A stretch of 64,000 bases of DNA from Trichomonas vaginalis G3 (GCF_026262505.1 NC_067203.1:8308001-8372000), one strand, 5' to 3'; shown: positions 40,520-50,893, counted from the stretch's first letter. The notes: generated by a model from the sequence alone, not told the origin. A program made the numbers and translations.

Positions 40520-41312
40520 TAAAATTTCTTTGTTATGACACTTTCTCTCCAGTTTATAGGACCTCTCTCAATATTCTATCTTGTCATATATAAACTCATA
40601 GTCATGTATGTCCTCTAACCATCTCATAACGGTTTCCAAAACCACTTTTATCGGATGTAAAGTAAAAATGGATGGTTATGTAAAACGTCTAAAGTTTCTA
40701 AAGAGTCTCTCAGAGTCCAGTCTACTTGGTATTGAAAATCCCATGTGTTATAGAACGGGGGGTCCACTATAAAGAAAACATTTTCCTTGTCTTTATATTT
40801 TTCATACAAATCTGTCCAATGACATCTCACAAACTCTATACCCTCAATATATTTTCTATGTCCTCTTTGAAAACATTTGTATAGTTAAGATATAAAACTT
40901 TTGACATAAGTGTTTCAATGTCATGAACTCTTATAGCACCACTATATAATAGTCTAGCAAGATATACTATCCCAGTTATATATTCTGCTTTTTTCAAAAC
41001 CTCTCTCACAATATTTTTCTTATCTAATGGTATACGTTCCATCTTACCTATCTGAATCTTTTCTTTTAACTCTTTCATATATTGTTTGTGTCTGGAATAT
41101 GTTTGAGACGGTTCATATAGTTGTCGAAGTCATTGCATATAATCTTTGAGTCTGGGAATATTAATATGGCACAAATGGGATATATAGAAACTTCCACCGA
41201 ACAAATCTACAAATGTTAGACCATTCGGTAGTTTCTTAAGTTCTCTCAATATAATATCTTTACATCTACTCTTATTTCCAAAGAACGGTAACGGAGGTTT
41301 TGTAAAATTCAT
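40520..41312 (-). pseudogene. Polinton A Dam-type DNA adenine-N6 methyltransferase region (remnant)
   Basis: N-terminal SAM motif FTKPPLPFFGNKSRCKD and VDLFGGSFYIS match the D12-class Dam family (PFFGGK / DxFxGSG). The catalytic motif reads VDPPFYNT, the DPPY class. Such enzymes methylate adenine, typically in GATC. Trichomonad DNA is known to carry N6-methyladenine. Broken in several places. Confidence 0.65.
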
Positions 41313-41487
41313 TTATATATAATAATAAAAATGTTTTTACCTGAAAAGTGACAGAAAAGTGACAAAACATGAAAACATATATAATTTGTGAAAAGCGACA
41401 CATTATATAATGTTTTCGACCCAGAAGAAGGCTTCTTCCCAGAAGCAATGGAGGAAGAAGAAGAGTCCTCCGAATAAAAACTTCATT

Positions 41488-41568
41488 TATACTAAACATC
41501 AACATCAGGGCTAGAAGGCACGAAGTGCCTGGAAGCCCCACTACCTTTTTTTGTTTTTTTTTTTTTTT
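41488..41568 (-). repeat. right terminal inverted repeat of Polinton A
   Basis: Inverse of 17424-17495 with a few differences: TTATACTAAACATC, CAGGGCTAG, hairpin GGCACGAAGTGCC, GCCCCACTACC and a T-run. Confidence 0.85.
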
Positions 41569-41574
41569 TATAAA
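41569..41574. repeat. target-site duplication, right copy (TATAAA)
   Basis: Second copy of the TATAAA at 17418-17423. It is followed at once by more 37-bp satellite. Confidence 0.7.
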
Positions 41575-41894
41575 ACAATGATAAATATTAAATGAAAAAG
41601 AATTCTATAAAACAATGATAAATATTAAATGAAAAAGAATTCTATAAAAAAATGATAAATATGAAAAGGATGAGAATAAGTTTCGTGTTAACATCTGAAC
41701 CATGCTCAACTAGGAATTGGACTATTTCTATTGAATTCCCATTGATTGCAATACTAAGAGGGCATTCATTAAAAAATGATAAACATAAAAAGAAAGAGAA
41801 TTTCATAAAACAATAATAAATATGAAAAGAAAGAGATTATCATAAAGCAATGATAAATGTGAAAAGAATGAGAATTTCATAAAAGAAAGATAAA
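41569..41894. repeat. 37-bp satellite and ankyrin fragment, right flank
   Basis: Further satellite units, then on the minus strand ECPLSIAINGNSIEIVQFLV and EHGSDVN, an ankyrin module paralogous to 17038-17145 (about 41,690-41,770), then more satellite. Polinton B begins within these units. So the satellite and the ankyrin module alternate at this locus. Confidence 0.7.
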
Positions 41895-42098
41895 AGTAGT
41901 AGGATATGACGGGTTTAGTGACTTTTTTTGTTACATCTATATATAGACGATGCATTAAAATATATTTATTTATAAATCATTAAAAAAATTAACATTAATT
42001 TTAAAATAATTTATTTTTTTATCTTTTATAAAAGAAGCTATATATAGATGATGTCAGATATTCCGCGATTAATTAAACATCATTTAAATCCTGAATGG
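41895..42098 (+). repeat. Polinton B left-end sequence, copy 1
   Basis: AGTAGTAGGATATGACGGG and on. It reappears at 42553-42754 almost unchanged (about 200 bases), so the element's end is duplicated in tandem. Confidence 0.85.
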
Positions 42099-42557
42099 GT
42101 TAAACTTCAATTTAAAAATGAAGATTGTGAATTATTAAATGAATATGAAAGCCAAAATAAGCTAATGAGGTATAAATATAATGATAAAGAATATTTAATT
42201 TCATGGAATCAATGGAGTCATAATCAAAGACCTCATAAACGAGAAGAAGAAATTGAAAATAATGAAATGGAAATCATTGATGACATTAAAGAGGATGGAA
42301 TTCCTAAATTTTGTAGAAAAACTTTTAGAACTAAGTTAGGAGCATATAAACGTAGAGTATTAAATCCTGAATACATAAAACATTTATTTAAAAAGGAAGA
42401 CTGTGAATTATTAAACGCTAATGAATATGAAAATGCTAAATCAAAACTGAGATATAAATATATTGGAAGTTATGAAAGGTGTAAAGATAAAGATAAAGTT
42501 TATTCAGTTTCATATAATAACTGGCACACGTTAGGGATAAGAAAACATTTAGAGTAG
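42048..42557 (+). CDS. Polinton B terminal-repeat gene: two-repeat nucleic-acid-binding-type protein
   Basis: 169 residues, open as read. Two copies of a ~60-residue module: NPEWVKLQFKNEDCELLNEY with LISWNQWSHNQR, then NPEYIKHLFKKEDCELLNAN with SVSYNNWHTLGIRKH. The pattern C-E-L-L-x-E-Y ... K-x-x-Y-K-Y ... S-x-N-x-W resembles the short repeats of Vsr-like and homing-endonuclease-associated DNA-binding proteins. An inverted remnant of the same gene is at 57,786-58,020. Preceded by AT-rich sequence ending TATATATAG. Confidence 0.55.
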   Translation: MMSDIPRLIKHHLNPEWVKLQFKNEDCELLNEYESQNKLMRYKYNDKEYLISWNQWSHNQRPHKREEEIENNEMEIIDDIKEDGIPKFCRKTFRTKLGAYKRRVLNPEYIKHLFKKEDCELLNANEYENAKSKLRYKYIGSYERCKDKDKVYSVSYNNWHTLGIRKHLE

Positions 42558-42754
42558 TAGGATATGACGGGTTTAGTGACTTTTTTTGTTACATCTATAT
42601 ATAGACGATGCATTAAAATATATTTATTTATAAATCATTAAAAAATTAACATTAATTTTAAAATAATTTATTTTTTATCTTTTATAAAAGAAGCTATATA
42701 TAGATGATGTCAGATATTCCGCGATTAATTAAACATTGTTTAAATCCTGAATGG
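42553..42754 (+). repeat. Polinton B left-end sequence, copy 2
   Basis: Second copy of the ~200-base end, including the start of the terminal gene; what follows is a shorter remnant of that gene to about 42835. Confidence 0.85.
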
Positions 42755-42871
42755 AATCAATGGAGTCATAATCAAAGACCTCATAAACGAGTAAAAGAAA
42801 TTAGAAATAAATTCTTACGAAAAATTAAAACTTAGTTATGTTTATTATTTTATTTTTTTATTTTGTATGAA

Positions 42872-43976
42872 ATGAGCGTCAAAACTAACAACGTTAAAAA
42901 ATTAGGATTCACAAACGAGGAAATAAAGGATATATTAGAGGAGGTGGGTTATGAAGTTGATAAATATTATTTAAGAAATTGTAAAAAATTCGCGGAGTTA
43001 TTAAATGATTTAGATTATGATGGAAAAATGAATAAAGATGATGTTATAAATTTCTTATATCCCACATCTGAAGAAGAAAAAACCTAAAGAACCTGATGTT
43101 TTCCCTGAATATTATGAAGAACGGATTAAAGATGATGAATACAATGAAATTGAAAGACTGAAAAAATAAGAGATGAAATAGATGAAAAAATTAAGGAATT
43201 AAGAGAAGTTGAAAAATATAATGAAAATGAAGTAGAGGGTTTAATGAATATCCCAGCTTCAGAATCAGAAGTTCAGAAATCTCATGAAGAAAGATATAAA
43301 AATTATGTCTCAGAATCAACACAAAATTTATTAGATGGTGAAATAGACGAAACACTTTCAGAAGAAGGTACTAAATTTATTCGTAAACATAAGTTACAAT
43401 TTATTGATAATGAAGAATACCCTGTATCCTACTTTCACCACCTTTAGATTCCGAAAAATTCAAAAAAGCTCTTAAAAACGTGACATATGCAACTAATACG
43501 ATTAAGAAAGAAGATCATGATATTTACACAAATTATTATTTAAATAAATGCACAGGTGTTGATAAAGTTTTTGATTTATTAGATAAAATATCAAAAGAAA
43601 CCATTGGAACTATAAAATTTTGTGTGATTGTGGTTTCATTATTGAAGATACCAATAATGTTTCATATGAAAGAACAGCACCGAAGGAAGACGAAGTGGAA
43701 AGGTCTATACCATTCGTTATTAAGAATATAAAAGATATGAAAACGTATAAGCATTATATTTATTCATTTATTTCAGAAAAAATGGAAGCAACCCATAAAA
43801 CATCTTCTCATCATTTTATAGCTATTCATACATTCCTTTTCAAAGTTGTGAAATTAAATAAGACAGGAATTAGATTTAATGTATCAGGGTACGCATTCTT
43901 GAGTAAATTAAAATGTATTCGTCACGTCGCAGATGATAAAAATTTATGTGTTCTTAATTCATTTTATGGGCTTTAA
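42872..43976 (+). pseudogene. Polinton B first internal gene region, unknown (remnant)
   Basis: Starts MSVKTNNVKKLGFTNEEIKD after the leader TTTTTATTTTGTATGA. Helical and Glu/Lys-rich, with a middle part that has a Cys pair (CDCGF) and a C-terminal helical part ending VLNSFYGL. Position and build suggest one long gene of about 360 residues, possibly a virus-type late transcription factor, but I do not recognise it. Broken. Confidence 0.4.
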
Positions 43977-44025
43977 AAAATAAACTTTATTTTTATTTAT
44001 TTTTTAATTTTTTATTCTTACATAA

Positions 44026-47000
44026 ATGAACAAAAACGGAACAGCTAAAATGAATGATAATCAAATTAGAGCAGAAGGTAGAAGGTTATTTAAACGCTTC
44101 TATAACATTCCTGATGGTGTTAATCCTAAAACTCGTAGAAGCTATTTAAATGAAGCAATAGATGCATATGAAGGGTTTGACATTTCATCAGAAAGTGAGA
44201 GATTAGCGAGAATGTTAAATGTTAATATTGATTTCTATTATTGTGATCCTCAACCAGAAGACGTGGACATAAATAAGGTAGACTTTCCATTAGTGGAATC
44301 AATAATGATAGATCCAGAATTTGAAACAGTAAATATTTTATTAACACAGAGTCCATGTGGAAAACTTCACGCTGACAGAATAACAGACGTTGAAGCACTC
44401 ACCGGCTATAAAGTTTGTCCATATTGTAAAGAAGAAGTTTATTCTATCCGTGATGATCCAGAAAGGAAAAACCAAAGAAGATTTTTAAAGCATTGTGAGA
44501 AATGTAAAGAAAATAATGGAAGATTAATTCAAGACGTTCATTGCAAAAGACACAGCAACCATATGCACCACATATTACGAAACAGAAGATATATCAGTGG
44601 TTATTAGCTCACAATTTGCAGAAATATTATAAACCGACAAGATATTATATTACTTTTGACTTTGAAACATTAGAGACTAAAGAAGAATTACAACTTTCTG
44701 AGTGTGCAACTTTGAACGCTTACTTAAAACCATTCATGGTATCATCAACGGTTAAATTAAACGATAAAACATATACGAGGAATTTTTGCTTAACTTCGAG
44801 TGATTCTTTTATTTCTGATTGGATTGAGTTTTTATTTTCAACCTGTTCATTAGTTGTTGAATCAAATATGACAATACAATGAATTATTGAAGTCGCAAAC
44901 GGCGGGACTTTGTCCATACATTAAATGAAAAACAGAAGGAAGCATTTAAAGAACTTCTAGATGAGGAATTCAATAAAGTGAATATCATAGGTTTTAATTC
45001 GGGAAAGTTTGATTTAAATTTAATTCTTCGTGATTTAAACACTGCAAAATGGAAAATAAAATCAATGCTGGGTTCATCTTCACAATTTAAGCAAATCATT
45101 GTAAAGAAAACAAACGTTCCATATGAATTGAGATTTATTGACATCAGAAATTATATAGCGGGTGGGACATTAGACCAATTCACTCAAGATTTCGGAAACA
45201 ATAAATCACGTGTTAAATCCTTTTTCCCTTATCAATTCATCACATGGGAATTACGAAGAAGAATTATATAAAGGAACCATTCACGAAAGATTCATTTTAT
45301 TCAGCATTAACTCAAGAAACTATATCAGATAGTGATTATCAAATATATCTCAATGATGCTAAAAATTTTAAGAATAGATTAGAATATTTTATTCATTATT
45401 GCAATAAAGATGTTGAAATTATGATTGACCCAATCGATAAAATTATTGAAGAAACATTTGTTTATAAAATTGACATGCTTCATAATCTTTCTTTATCATC
45501 GAATGCTTCAATGATTCGTTACGCTTTAGCATATAAAGACTTTAATCCTAATGAAAAATATCCTGAGGAAGAGATAGAATCAAGTTTTGAATTAACGAAA
45601 AAGTATTGGAAATATAAAATTGAATCATATAAGAAACAAGATGAAAAAGCAGAAAGGGATACTAAAAATAATGTTTCAATGGATGATTTTCAATACTATC
45701 ACGATTTAATCCTTTCATCTAAATGCAAAATGTGTGGTAAAGCGTTTACATATGCAAATAAACCAACATTGGATAGAATCGATAATGAAAAACCACATAC
45801 CAAAGAAAATTGTCAGTTAATGTGTTGTTATTGCAATGTCGTAAAATCAAATAAAGATGAAGATGTTCAACGTTTAAGAATCAATTTAAGAAATTATGCA
45901 TTAAAAAATAATTTACCAATGACTTTAGATTCAGTTGAAGCTTATCACATTCTCCGTAATGGAATTACTGGTGGTTTATCAAATGTTCAACATAGAGTAA
46001 ATCTTAAAGGAATCACGCACATTAATAAACTTTCATATAATCCAGAAACTAAAACTGTATCAAATGAGGACACCACCAACATTATGACTCATTTCGTTGG
46101 TGTTGATTTTAATTCATTATATCCTTCATCATTTTCATCTAATCCTCATGATTTCATTCAATATACTGACCATAAAATGTATATGCCGGGAAGATTGAAT
46201 GGTGTTATCATTTGTGATACAGCAACAAAGAAAGCAAAAGCACTGGGAATAATTAAGAAGAAAAATACTTTATTCGTGGCTGAAGTAAAGGGTCACATTG
46301 ATGAAAAATACATTAATGATTACATAAACTTTTTACCGATAATAAGAAACTTAGATATTATCACAGATGAAAAAACAATTGGCAGTTTTATGTATAATTA
46401 CATGAAATCAAACAATCTACCAGTTGACCAGAAACAGAGGAAATTAACTCAGTTAGCATCAACACACAACCAATATCAACCATTTTCTTCTTATTATCTT
46501 TGGTATCTAATAGACAGATTTCATTTTATCATTGATGACATTCAATCAATTTTAACATTTACTAAAAACACTTGTTTTAATGAATTTGCGAACAAATTTA
46601 TGAACGAAAGACAAAAGGCTGAATTAGAAGGAAATAAAGGAAAAAGTTTATTTTGCAAGATTTCACTTAATGGATCATATGGTTACGATGCAATGAATAC
46701 ACAAAATTACGCAAAGACTAAAATAATGAATGCACAGAAGGCACGCGTTGCATGTATGTCAAATAAGTTTAAAAACATAAGAGAAATAGGTGAAGATACA
46801 TATCAAGTGATGCTTAAAGATAGATTTTATAGATGTGATACATGTTTACAAGAGGCATTCTTCACTTTAGATAATGCTAAATACTGGTATTTGGTTTTCA
46901 TTTATGATTTTATGTATAAATGCATGAATGTTAATCGTTTTCATTTCATTGAAGGTGATACTGATTCATCTTATTGGGCAATCGCTGGCGACCCAAATCT

Positions 47001-47484
47001 TCCTAACACTCAAGCATTTCAAGCAATTGTTACCGATAAACAATTTTATGATAAAAACATTTTCAAATTCGCACCATTTGATTTCTTCTGTTTTGATGAG
47101 AAATTTAAACCTAAATTAAAGAATAAAGCTGAAGAAAAAGCACATGAGAAGAAGTTATTGGGTTTAGCAATTGAGAAACAAGGTGATAACATGGTTGCTT
47201 TATGCCCTAAGTGTTATACATCATTCAACGGTTCAATTGATGGAAGTGATTTTAAAAAGATTGCACAAAAAATGAAAGGTGTTAGTTTACGACAAAATAA
47301 ACAATTAACACCTAAAAATTATTTGGATATAATAAATGATAAAGTGATATTTGATGGTCAGAATATTAATTTACAACTTAAAAACGGGTCAATGACTCGC
47401 TTAACAATCGGTAAGACTGCATTAACAGGAGCACACACTAAGGCTGTATGTTGTGAAAATGGATGTTGTATGCCATTTATTTAA
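44026..47484 (+). pseudogene. Polinton B family-B DNA polymerase region with embedded HNH domain (remnant)
   Basis: N-terminal zinc-finger-like part (CPYCKEE ... CEKCKEN), exonuclease motif I YITFDFETLETKEEL and II IIGFNSGKFDLN, and III IHYCNKDVEI. The palm has motif A FVGVDFNSLYPSSF, motif B KISLNGSYGYDAM and motif C FIEGDTDSSYWA. Between exonuclease III and motif A a domain reads CKMCGKAF, TLDRIDNEKPHTKENCQLMC and CYCNVVKSNK, an HNH-type zinc nuclease. The polymerase would copy the element by protein priming. The long 3' part is open; the 5' part is broken. Confidence 0.85.
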
Positions 47485-47510
47485 TACAATTTAAAATTTT
47501 ATTTTTAATA

Positions 47511-47610
47511 AAATGCCACAGAAGAGACAAAAGGAACCGTTAATGATGCGATTCAATATGTAAATAATGGTTTTGATACTATGATTCAAAGAGGTGGGCA
47601 CCCTTAAACA
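47511..47610 (+). other. Polinton B short spacer with a small frame remnant
   Basis: MPQKRQKEPLMMRFNM-type start after a AT-rich leader, too short to judge. Confidence 0.25.
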
Positions 47611-47630
47611 TTTATTTTATTTTTATATAA

Positions 47631-48011
47631 ATGGATAACACAGATTTAAAAAATTTAATTGATGATTTAGTACTTAATCAAAATTTTCTTAATTATTATG
47701 AATTAAAATCATATCTCCAAAAACATAATAACAATATAACGGGTGATGATATGGATTATTATTATCCATATTATAAAAATGAAATTTTGAAATATCATGA
47801 TAAAATAATTTCTAAAATTAAAGACAAAATTAAAAATAATGAATATACAAAGGGAAAAACTAAATCACAACTTAAACAATTGAAAGATTTCAAAAATAAA
47901 GTATTAACAGAAGAAGATATTGATGAATTATATAAATTATATAATCTGAGCCGCAAAAAACAAAGGAACAAAAACAAAAGGTGCAAAACGCCCAGGTCCT
48001 TCAGACCATAA
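47631..48011 (+). CDS. Polinton B 126-residue helical protein, unknown
   Basis: Open. Starts MDNTDLKNLIDDLVLNQNF. Helical with a Tyr-rich patch (YYYPYYKNEI) and a basic C-terminus. Leader TTTTATTTTTATATAAATG. It lies directly before the integrase and may be its N-terminal partner or part of the same gene. Confidence 0.4.
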   Translation: MDNTDLKNLIDDLVLNQNFLNYYELKSYLQKHNNNITGDDMDYYYPYYKNEILKYHDKIISKIKDKIKNNEYTKGKTKSQLKQLKDFKNKVLTEEDIDELYKLYNLSRKKQRNKNKRCKTPRSFRP

Positions 48012-49147
48012 ATGAAGCACAAGCTTTAATTTATGATTCATTAGTTAAACCATATTCAGCCCGACTTTTAAATGAAGATCAACTTTTGGAATTCATCCTT
48101 CAACATAAACTCGAAGCGGGAAAGTATATCAAACCTTTATATACAGCATATTTAAAACAAATGAATAGAATACATCCAGAATTAATGAAGGGGGAATGAA
48201 ATCCAAAATCAAAGCAGATAAAATTAAACCACTTGCAACACCAAAACCTCCAACGACAGTACCCCTCCTCCTTCAGTTAATCCTTCATCATTCACTTTAT
48301 TATATCCATTTCAAACATTAAAGAAGCAAAAAGATTTTAAAAAGGATTTCAAGATATTAAATAAACCAATTGACCCGAAAATTCAACCGTTAAAGGAAAA
48401 ATTTAGTCGCCCTTCATTTGCTCCATATCCATATTCATACGAAATCGATCATCTGGAATATTCAAAAGGAAACGTTACTTATTTATTTGCCATTAACATT
48501 AACACTAGATATTTATATTGCATTCCAGTGAAAGGGAAAACAGAACAGGAAACAAGAAGAGCTATACAATACTTACTAGATCATGAAAGAGTAGATAATA
48601 TCAGGGGTGATGGTGATAAAGGATTTCAGGCAGCTATGGCTCATTATTTCCCACAAATTAATTTTTTCTTTTCATCCTCTCCATATACGTTTCATAATAA
48701 AATAGTTGATGCGGTAATGAGAACTCTTAGAGATGCGTTAGGGTTAACGGTCAGATATACTGGGATGGAAATCATGACTCCATCATACAACAGTTAGTAT
48801 ATTATTACAATAATACATGGCATAGAACTATAAACATGAAACCAGTGGAAATGAAAAATGATATTTCAAAAGAATGGGAATATATTAGAAAGCAAATGGA
48901 AAGGTTGAATGATGTTAAACGTGAACAAATTAATTCGGGGCTCATGAATTTTAAACAAGGGGATAAAGTTTTGATTCATCTCGATTATGGAAAAACTGAT
49001 AAATCAATGACAAAAAGAAGACGAAGATTTGACACAATAGCTGAATTTGTTAGATATATTAACGGCAATGCATTAGTTGAAGTTGACAATAAATTAATAG
49101 AAATTCCGATTTATTTTATTACTCCATTATATTTAAATAATATTTAA
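47981..49147 (+). pseudogene. Polinton B integrase region (retroviral-type, DDE; remnant)
   Basis: Core blocks YSYEIDHLEYSKGNVTYLFA (first Asp), NIRGDGDKGFQAAMAHY (second Asp) and FHNKIVDAVMRTLRDALG (third acidic). C-terminal SH3-like domain with FKQGDKVLIHLDYGK and ALVEVDNKLIEIPIYFI. Divergent from the integrase of A. It would insert the element. Broken. Confidence 0.65.
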
Positions 49148-49166
49148 TTTTTTTATTTCGTAAGAA

Positions 49167-49439
49167 ATGAGTGACAACAAAGCAGCCAAGAGTCCAGACA
49201 ATGAATATAAAAAGAAACTAAACAGAATTAAATCAAAAATATGCTATTACAAAAAGAAGCCGCAATGCGGTGGGGCTGAAAACGATAAAGAGAGGAAAGA
49301 AATAATCGAAAAATTAGAAACTTACCGTTCAATCCTTAAACTGAGTGAAGCAAAAATAAAAGAATTTAATAGAATAAATAAATTGATTGGAAGAGATGAA
49401 TTTAATAAAGATGAATTTTTAAACTCAATCCAAATTTAA
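49167..49439 (+). CDS. Polinton B 90-residue coiled-coil protein
   Basis: Open. Starts MSDNKAAKSPDNEYKKKLNR, basic, then a coiled coil (KERKEIIEKLETYRSILKL). A CGG hairpin-like GCCGCAATGCGG is in its DNA. Unknown function. Confidence 0.45.
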   Translation: MSDNKAAKSPDNEYKKKLNRIKSKICYYKKKPQCGGAENDKERKEIIEKLETYRSILKLSEAKIKEFNRINKLIGRDEFNKDEFLNSIQI

Positions 49440-49578
49440 TTTTTATTCCTCTTCCCGAACCCTTCCGGGTTCTTCTCGGTTTTCGTGGTTTGTTGTTTTT
49501 AATTCGTTCTTGCATCATTTTTATCATTTCCTCCCTTGTTATGATTCGTGGTAAATTTTGAGCTTGTGGGGTATCCAT
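49402..49578 (-). CDS. Polinton B small basic protein
   Basis: 58 residues, open. Starts MDTPQAQNLPRIITREEMIK and ends in a very basic KPRRTRKGSGRGIKIKF. It overlaps the 3' end of the opposite-strand gene by about 40 bases. Leader TTTTATTTTTATATAAATG. A DNA- or core-binding peptide is possible. Confidence 0.4.
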   Translation of the reverse strand: MDTPQAQNLPRIITREEMIKMMQERIKNNKPRKPRRTRKGSGRGIKIKFGLSLKIHLY

Positions 49579-49714
49579 TTATATAAAAATAAAATTTTGT
49601 TATCAGTTATTTCTGCAGTTCATCCATTACTTCATTACCTAATTAATTACAGACATAAAAATATATTTAGTTCATTCGGTAAGCCTTGATCCAAAGGTCT
49701 GGGCTCAAGCACAT

Positions 49715-50893
49715 TCAATGAACGCGGTACCATGCGAATATAGTCACAAATGGTGGCATGTAATCTTTACCCAAGCCTGTTGGATTTGTTGTGAAAGTGT
49801 GTGAATGATTTCCTCCTGGTTCAGTTGGTCGAAAAATCTTTTTTGCTGCATTGTTATAAGATGGAGATAAAACATCATTGCCAGCTTTATATTCTGAGTT
49901 GTATAATGGGTGGTCTCTTAATGAGTGGCTATGGTCGCCAGAAAAGTTTGTCGTTCCTGTATGAGTGTGCGGTGGAAGGTTTGCTTCTTTAATTTTCTTC
50001 GAACCTCCTGTTTGCTTTGAATATCTAGCACAGTATAAGAATTTATCTACAATCTGCTTCCACGTACCAAAACCTAAAACTGTTGCTGGATTTGTTGAAT
50101 TCATTGACGTATAAATAGAACCAACAGGATATAATGTTTGAAGTATTTCATTTTTCATGCTTGTAATCACATCATTTACTTCCGACTTCTTTGCATAATT
50201 TTCATCAACATAGGTTTTATCTGCTTTAAGGTCTAAACATCCTGAAACCCATCCTGTATCAGCTTTAACTTTAAAAGTCTCCGATGTCCATTCATGATAC
50301 CATTCAACCTTTTCTTTAATTTCATTATCTTTTTCATCAACATAAGTTTTATCTGCTTTAAGGTCTAAACATCCTGAAACCCATCCTGTATCAGCTTTAA
50401 CTTTAAAAGTCTCCGATGTCCATTCATGATACCATTCAACCTTTTCTTTAATTTCATTATCTTTTTCATCAACATAAACCAAATTTGCCTTCTTATTTAA
50501 TTCACTATCCACATATTCCTTATCCACCTTCTTCATTATGTCGTTTAGGAAACCTTCTATGAATTCCTCATTTAAATTAAATCTTCCAATCTTCAAAACT
50601 TTAGGAAATGCATTTAATGCGTAATATCTCTGTTCTTCTGGTGGAATTGATGTTATATCATCCGTTATTCCTTTAATTTTTGAATTCATAAATAAAATTT
50701 CTTTTATATTTGATATCACTGCACCACCTTTGCAAACGAATTCGAAATGGTCATTTTTCAATACTATCTCCAAATCTCCATATTTCAACCTTTGCGTTTG
50801 TTCTGCCGTCTTTGAATTATATGCATATATGGCGTATGTAATGGTCTGAAGGACCTGGGCGCTTTGCGCCTTAAGTTGCTGTTGTTTAATCAT
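49715..50893 (-). CDS. Polinton B phage-tail-like fibre protein
   Basis: 392 residues, open. After a 120-residue N-terminal base come two nearly identical stalk repeats (KVEWYHEWTSETFKVKADTG and WVSGCLDLKADKTYVDE), then the head: YPVGSIYTSMNSTNPATVLG, FGTWKQIVDKFLY, PPHTHTG, HSHSL, HSHTF and DYMPPFVTIFAWYR. The head module is the receptor-binding/collar module of bacteriophage tail fibres and is conserved with the one in A. Trimerisation and cell binding are inferred. Confidence 0.75.
   Translation of the reverse strand: MIKQQQLKAQSAQVLQTITYAIYAYNSKTAEQTQRLKYGDLEIVLKNDHFEFVCKGGAVISNIKEILFMNSKIKGITDDITSIPPEEQRYYALNAFPKVLKIGRFNLNEEFIEGFLNDIMKKVDKEYVDSELNKKANLVYVDEKDNEIKEKVEWYHEWTSETFKVKADTGWVSGCLDLKADKTYVDEKDNEIKEKVEWYHEWTSETFKVKADTGWVSGCLDLKADKTYVDENYAKKSEVNDVITSMKNEILQTLYPVGSIYTSMNSTNPATVLGFGTWKQIVDKFLYCARYSKQTGGSKKIKEANLPPHTHTGTTNFSGDHSHSLRDHPLYNSEYKAGNDVLSPSYNNAAKKIFRPTEPGGNHSHTFTTNPTGLGKDYMPPFVTIFAWYRVH

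Larger units (their letters stand above)
17424..41568. mobile_element. Polinton A (Maverick/Polinton element, near full length, decayed)
   Basis: 24.1 kb bounded by ~70-80 bp inverted repeats and a 6-bp target duplication. Parts: large Gln-rich gene, double-jelly-roll capsid, candidate minor capsid, SF3 helicase, packaging ATPase, KilA-N and T5orf172 genes, PolB, several small amphipathic or membrane proteins, rve integrase, phage-tail-like fibre and a Dam-type methylase. This is the canonical Polinton set plus accessories. It is broken, with roughly 20 to 30 lesions spread over about half its genes, while integrase, PolB, fibre and some small genes remain open. The intact ends and small divergence from Polinton C suggest a young insertion. 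Confidence 0.9.
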
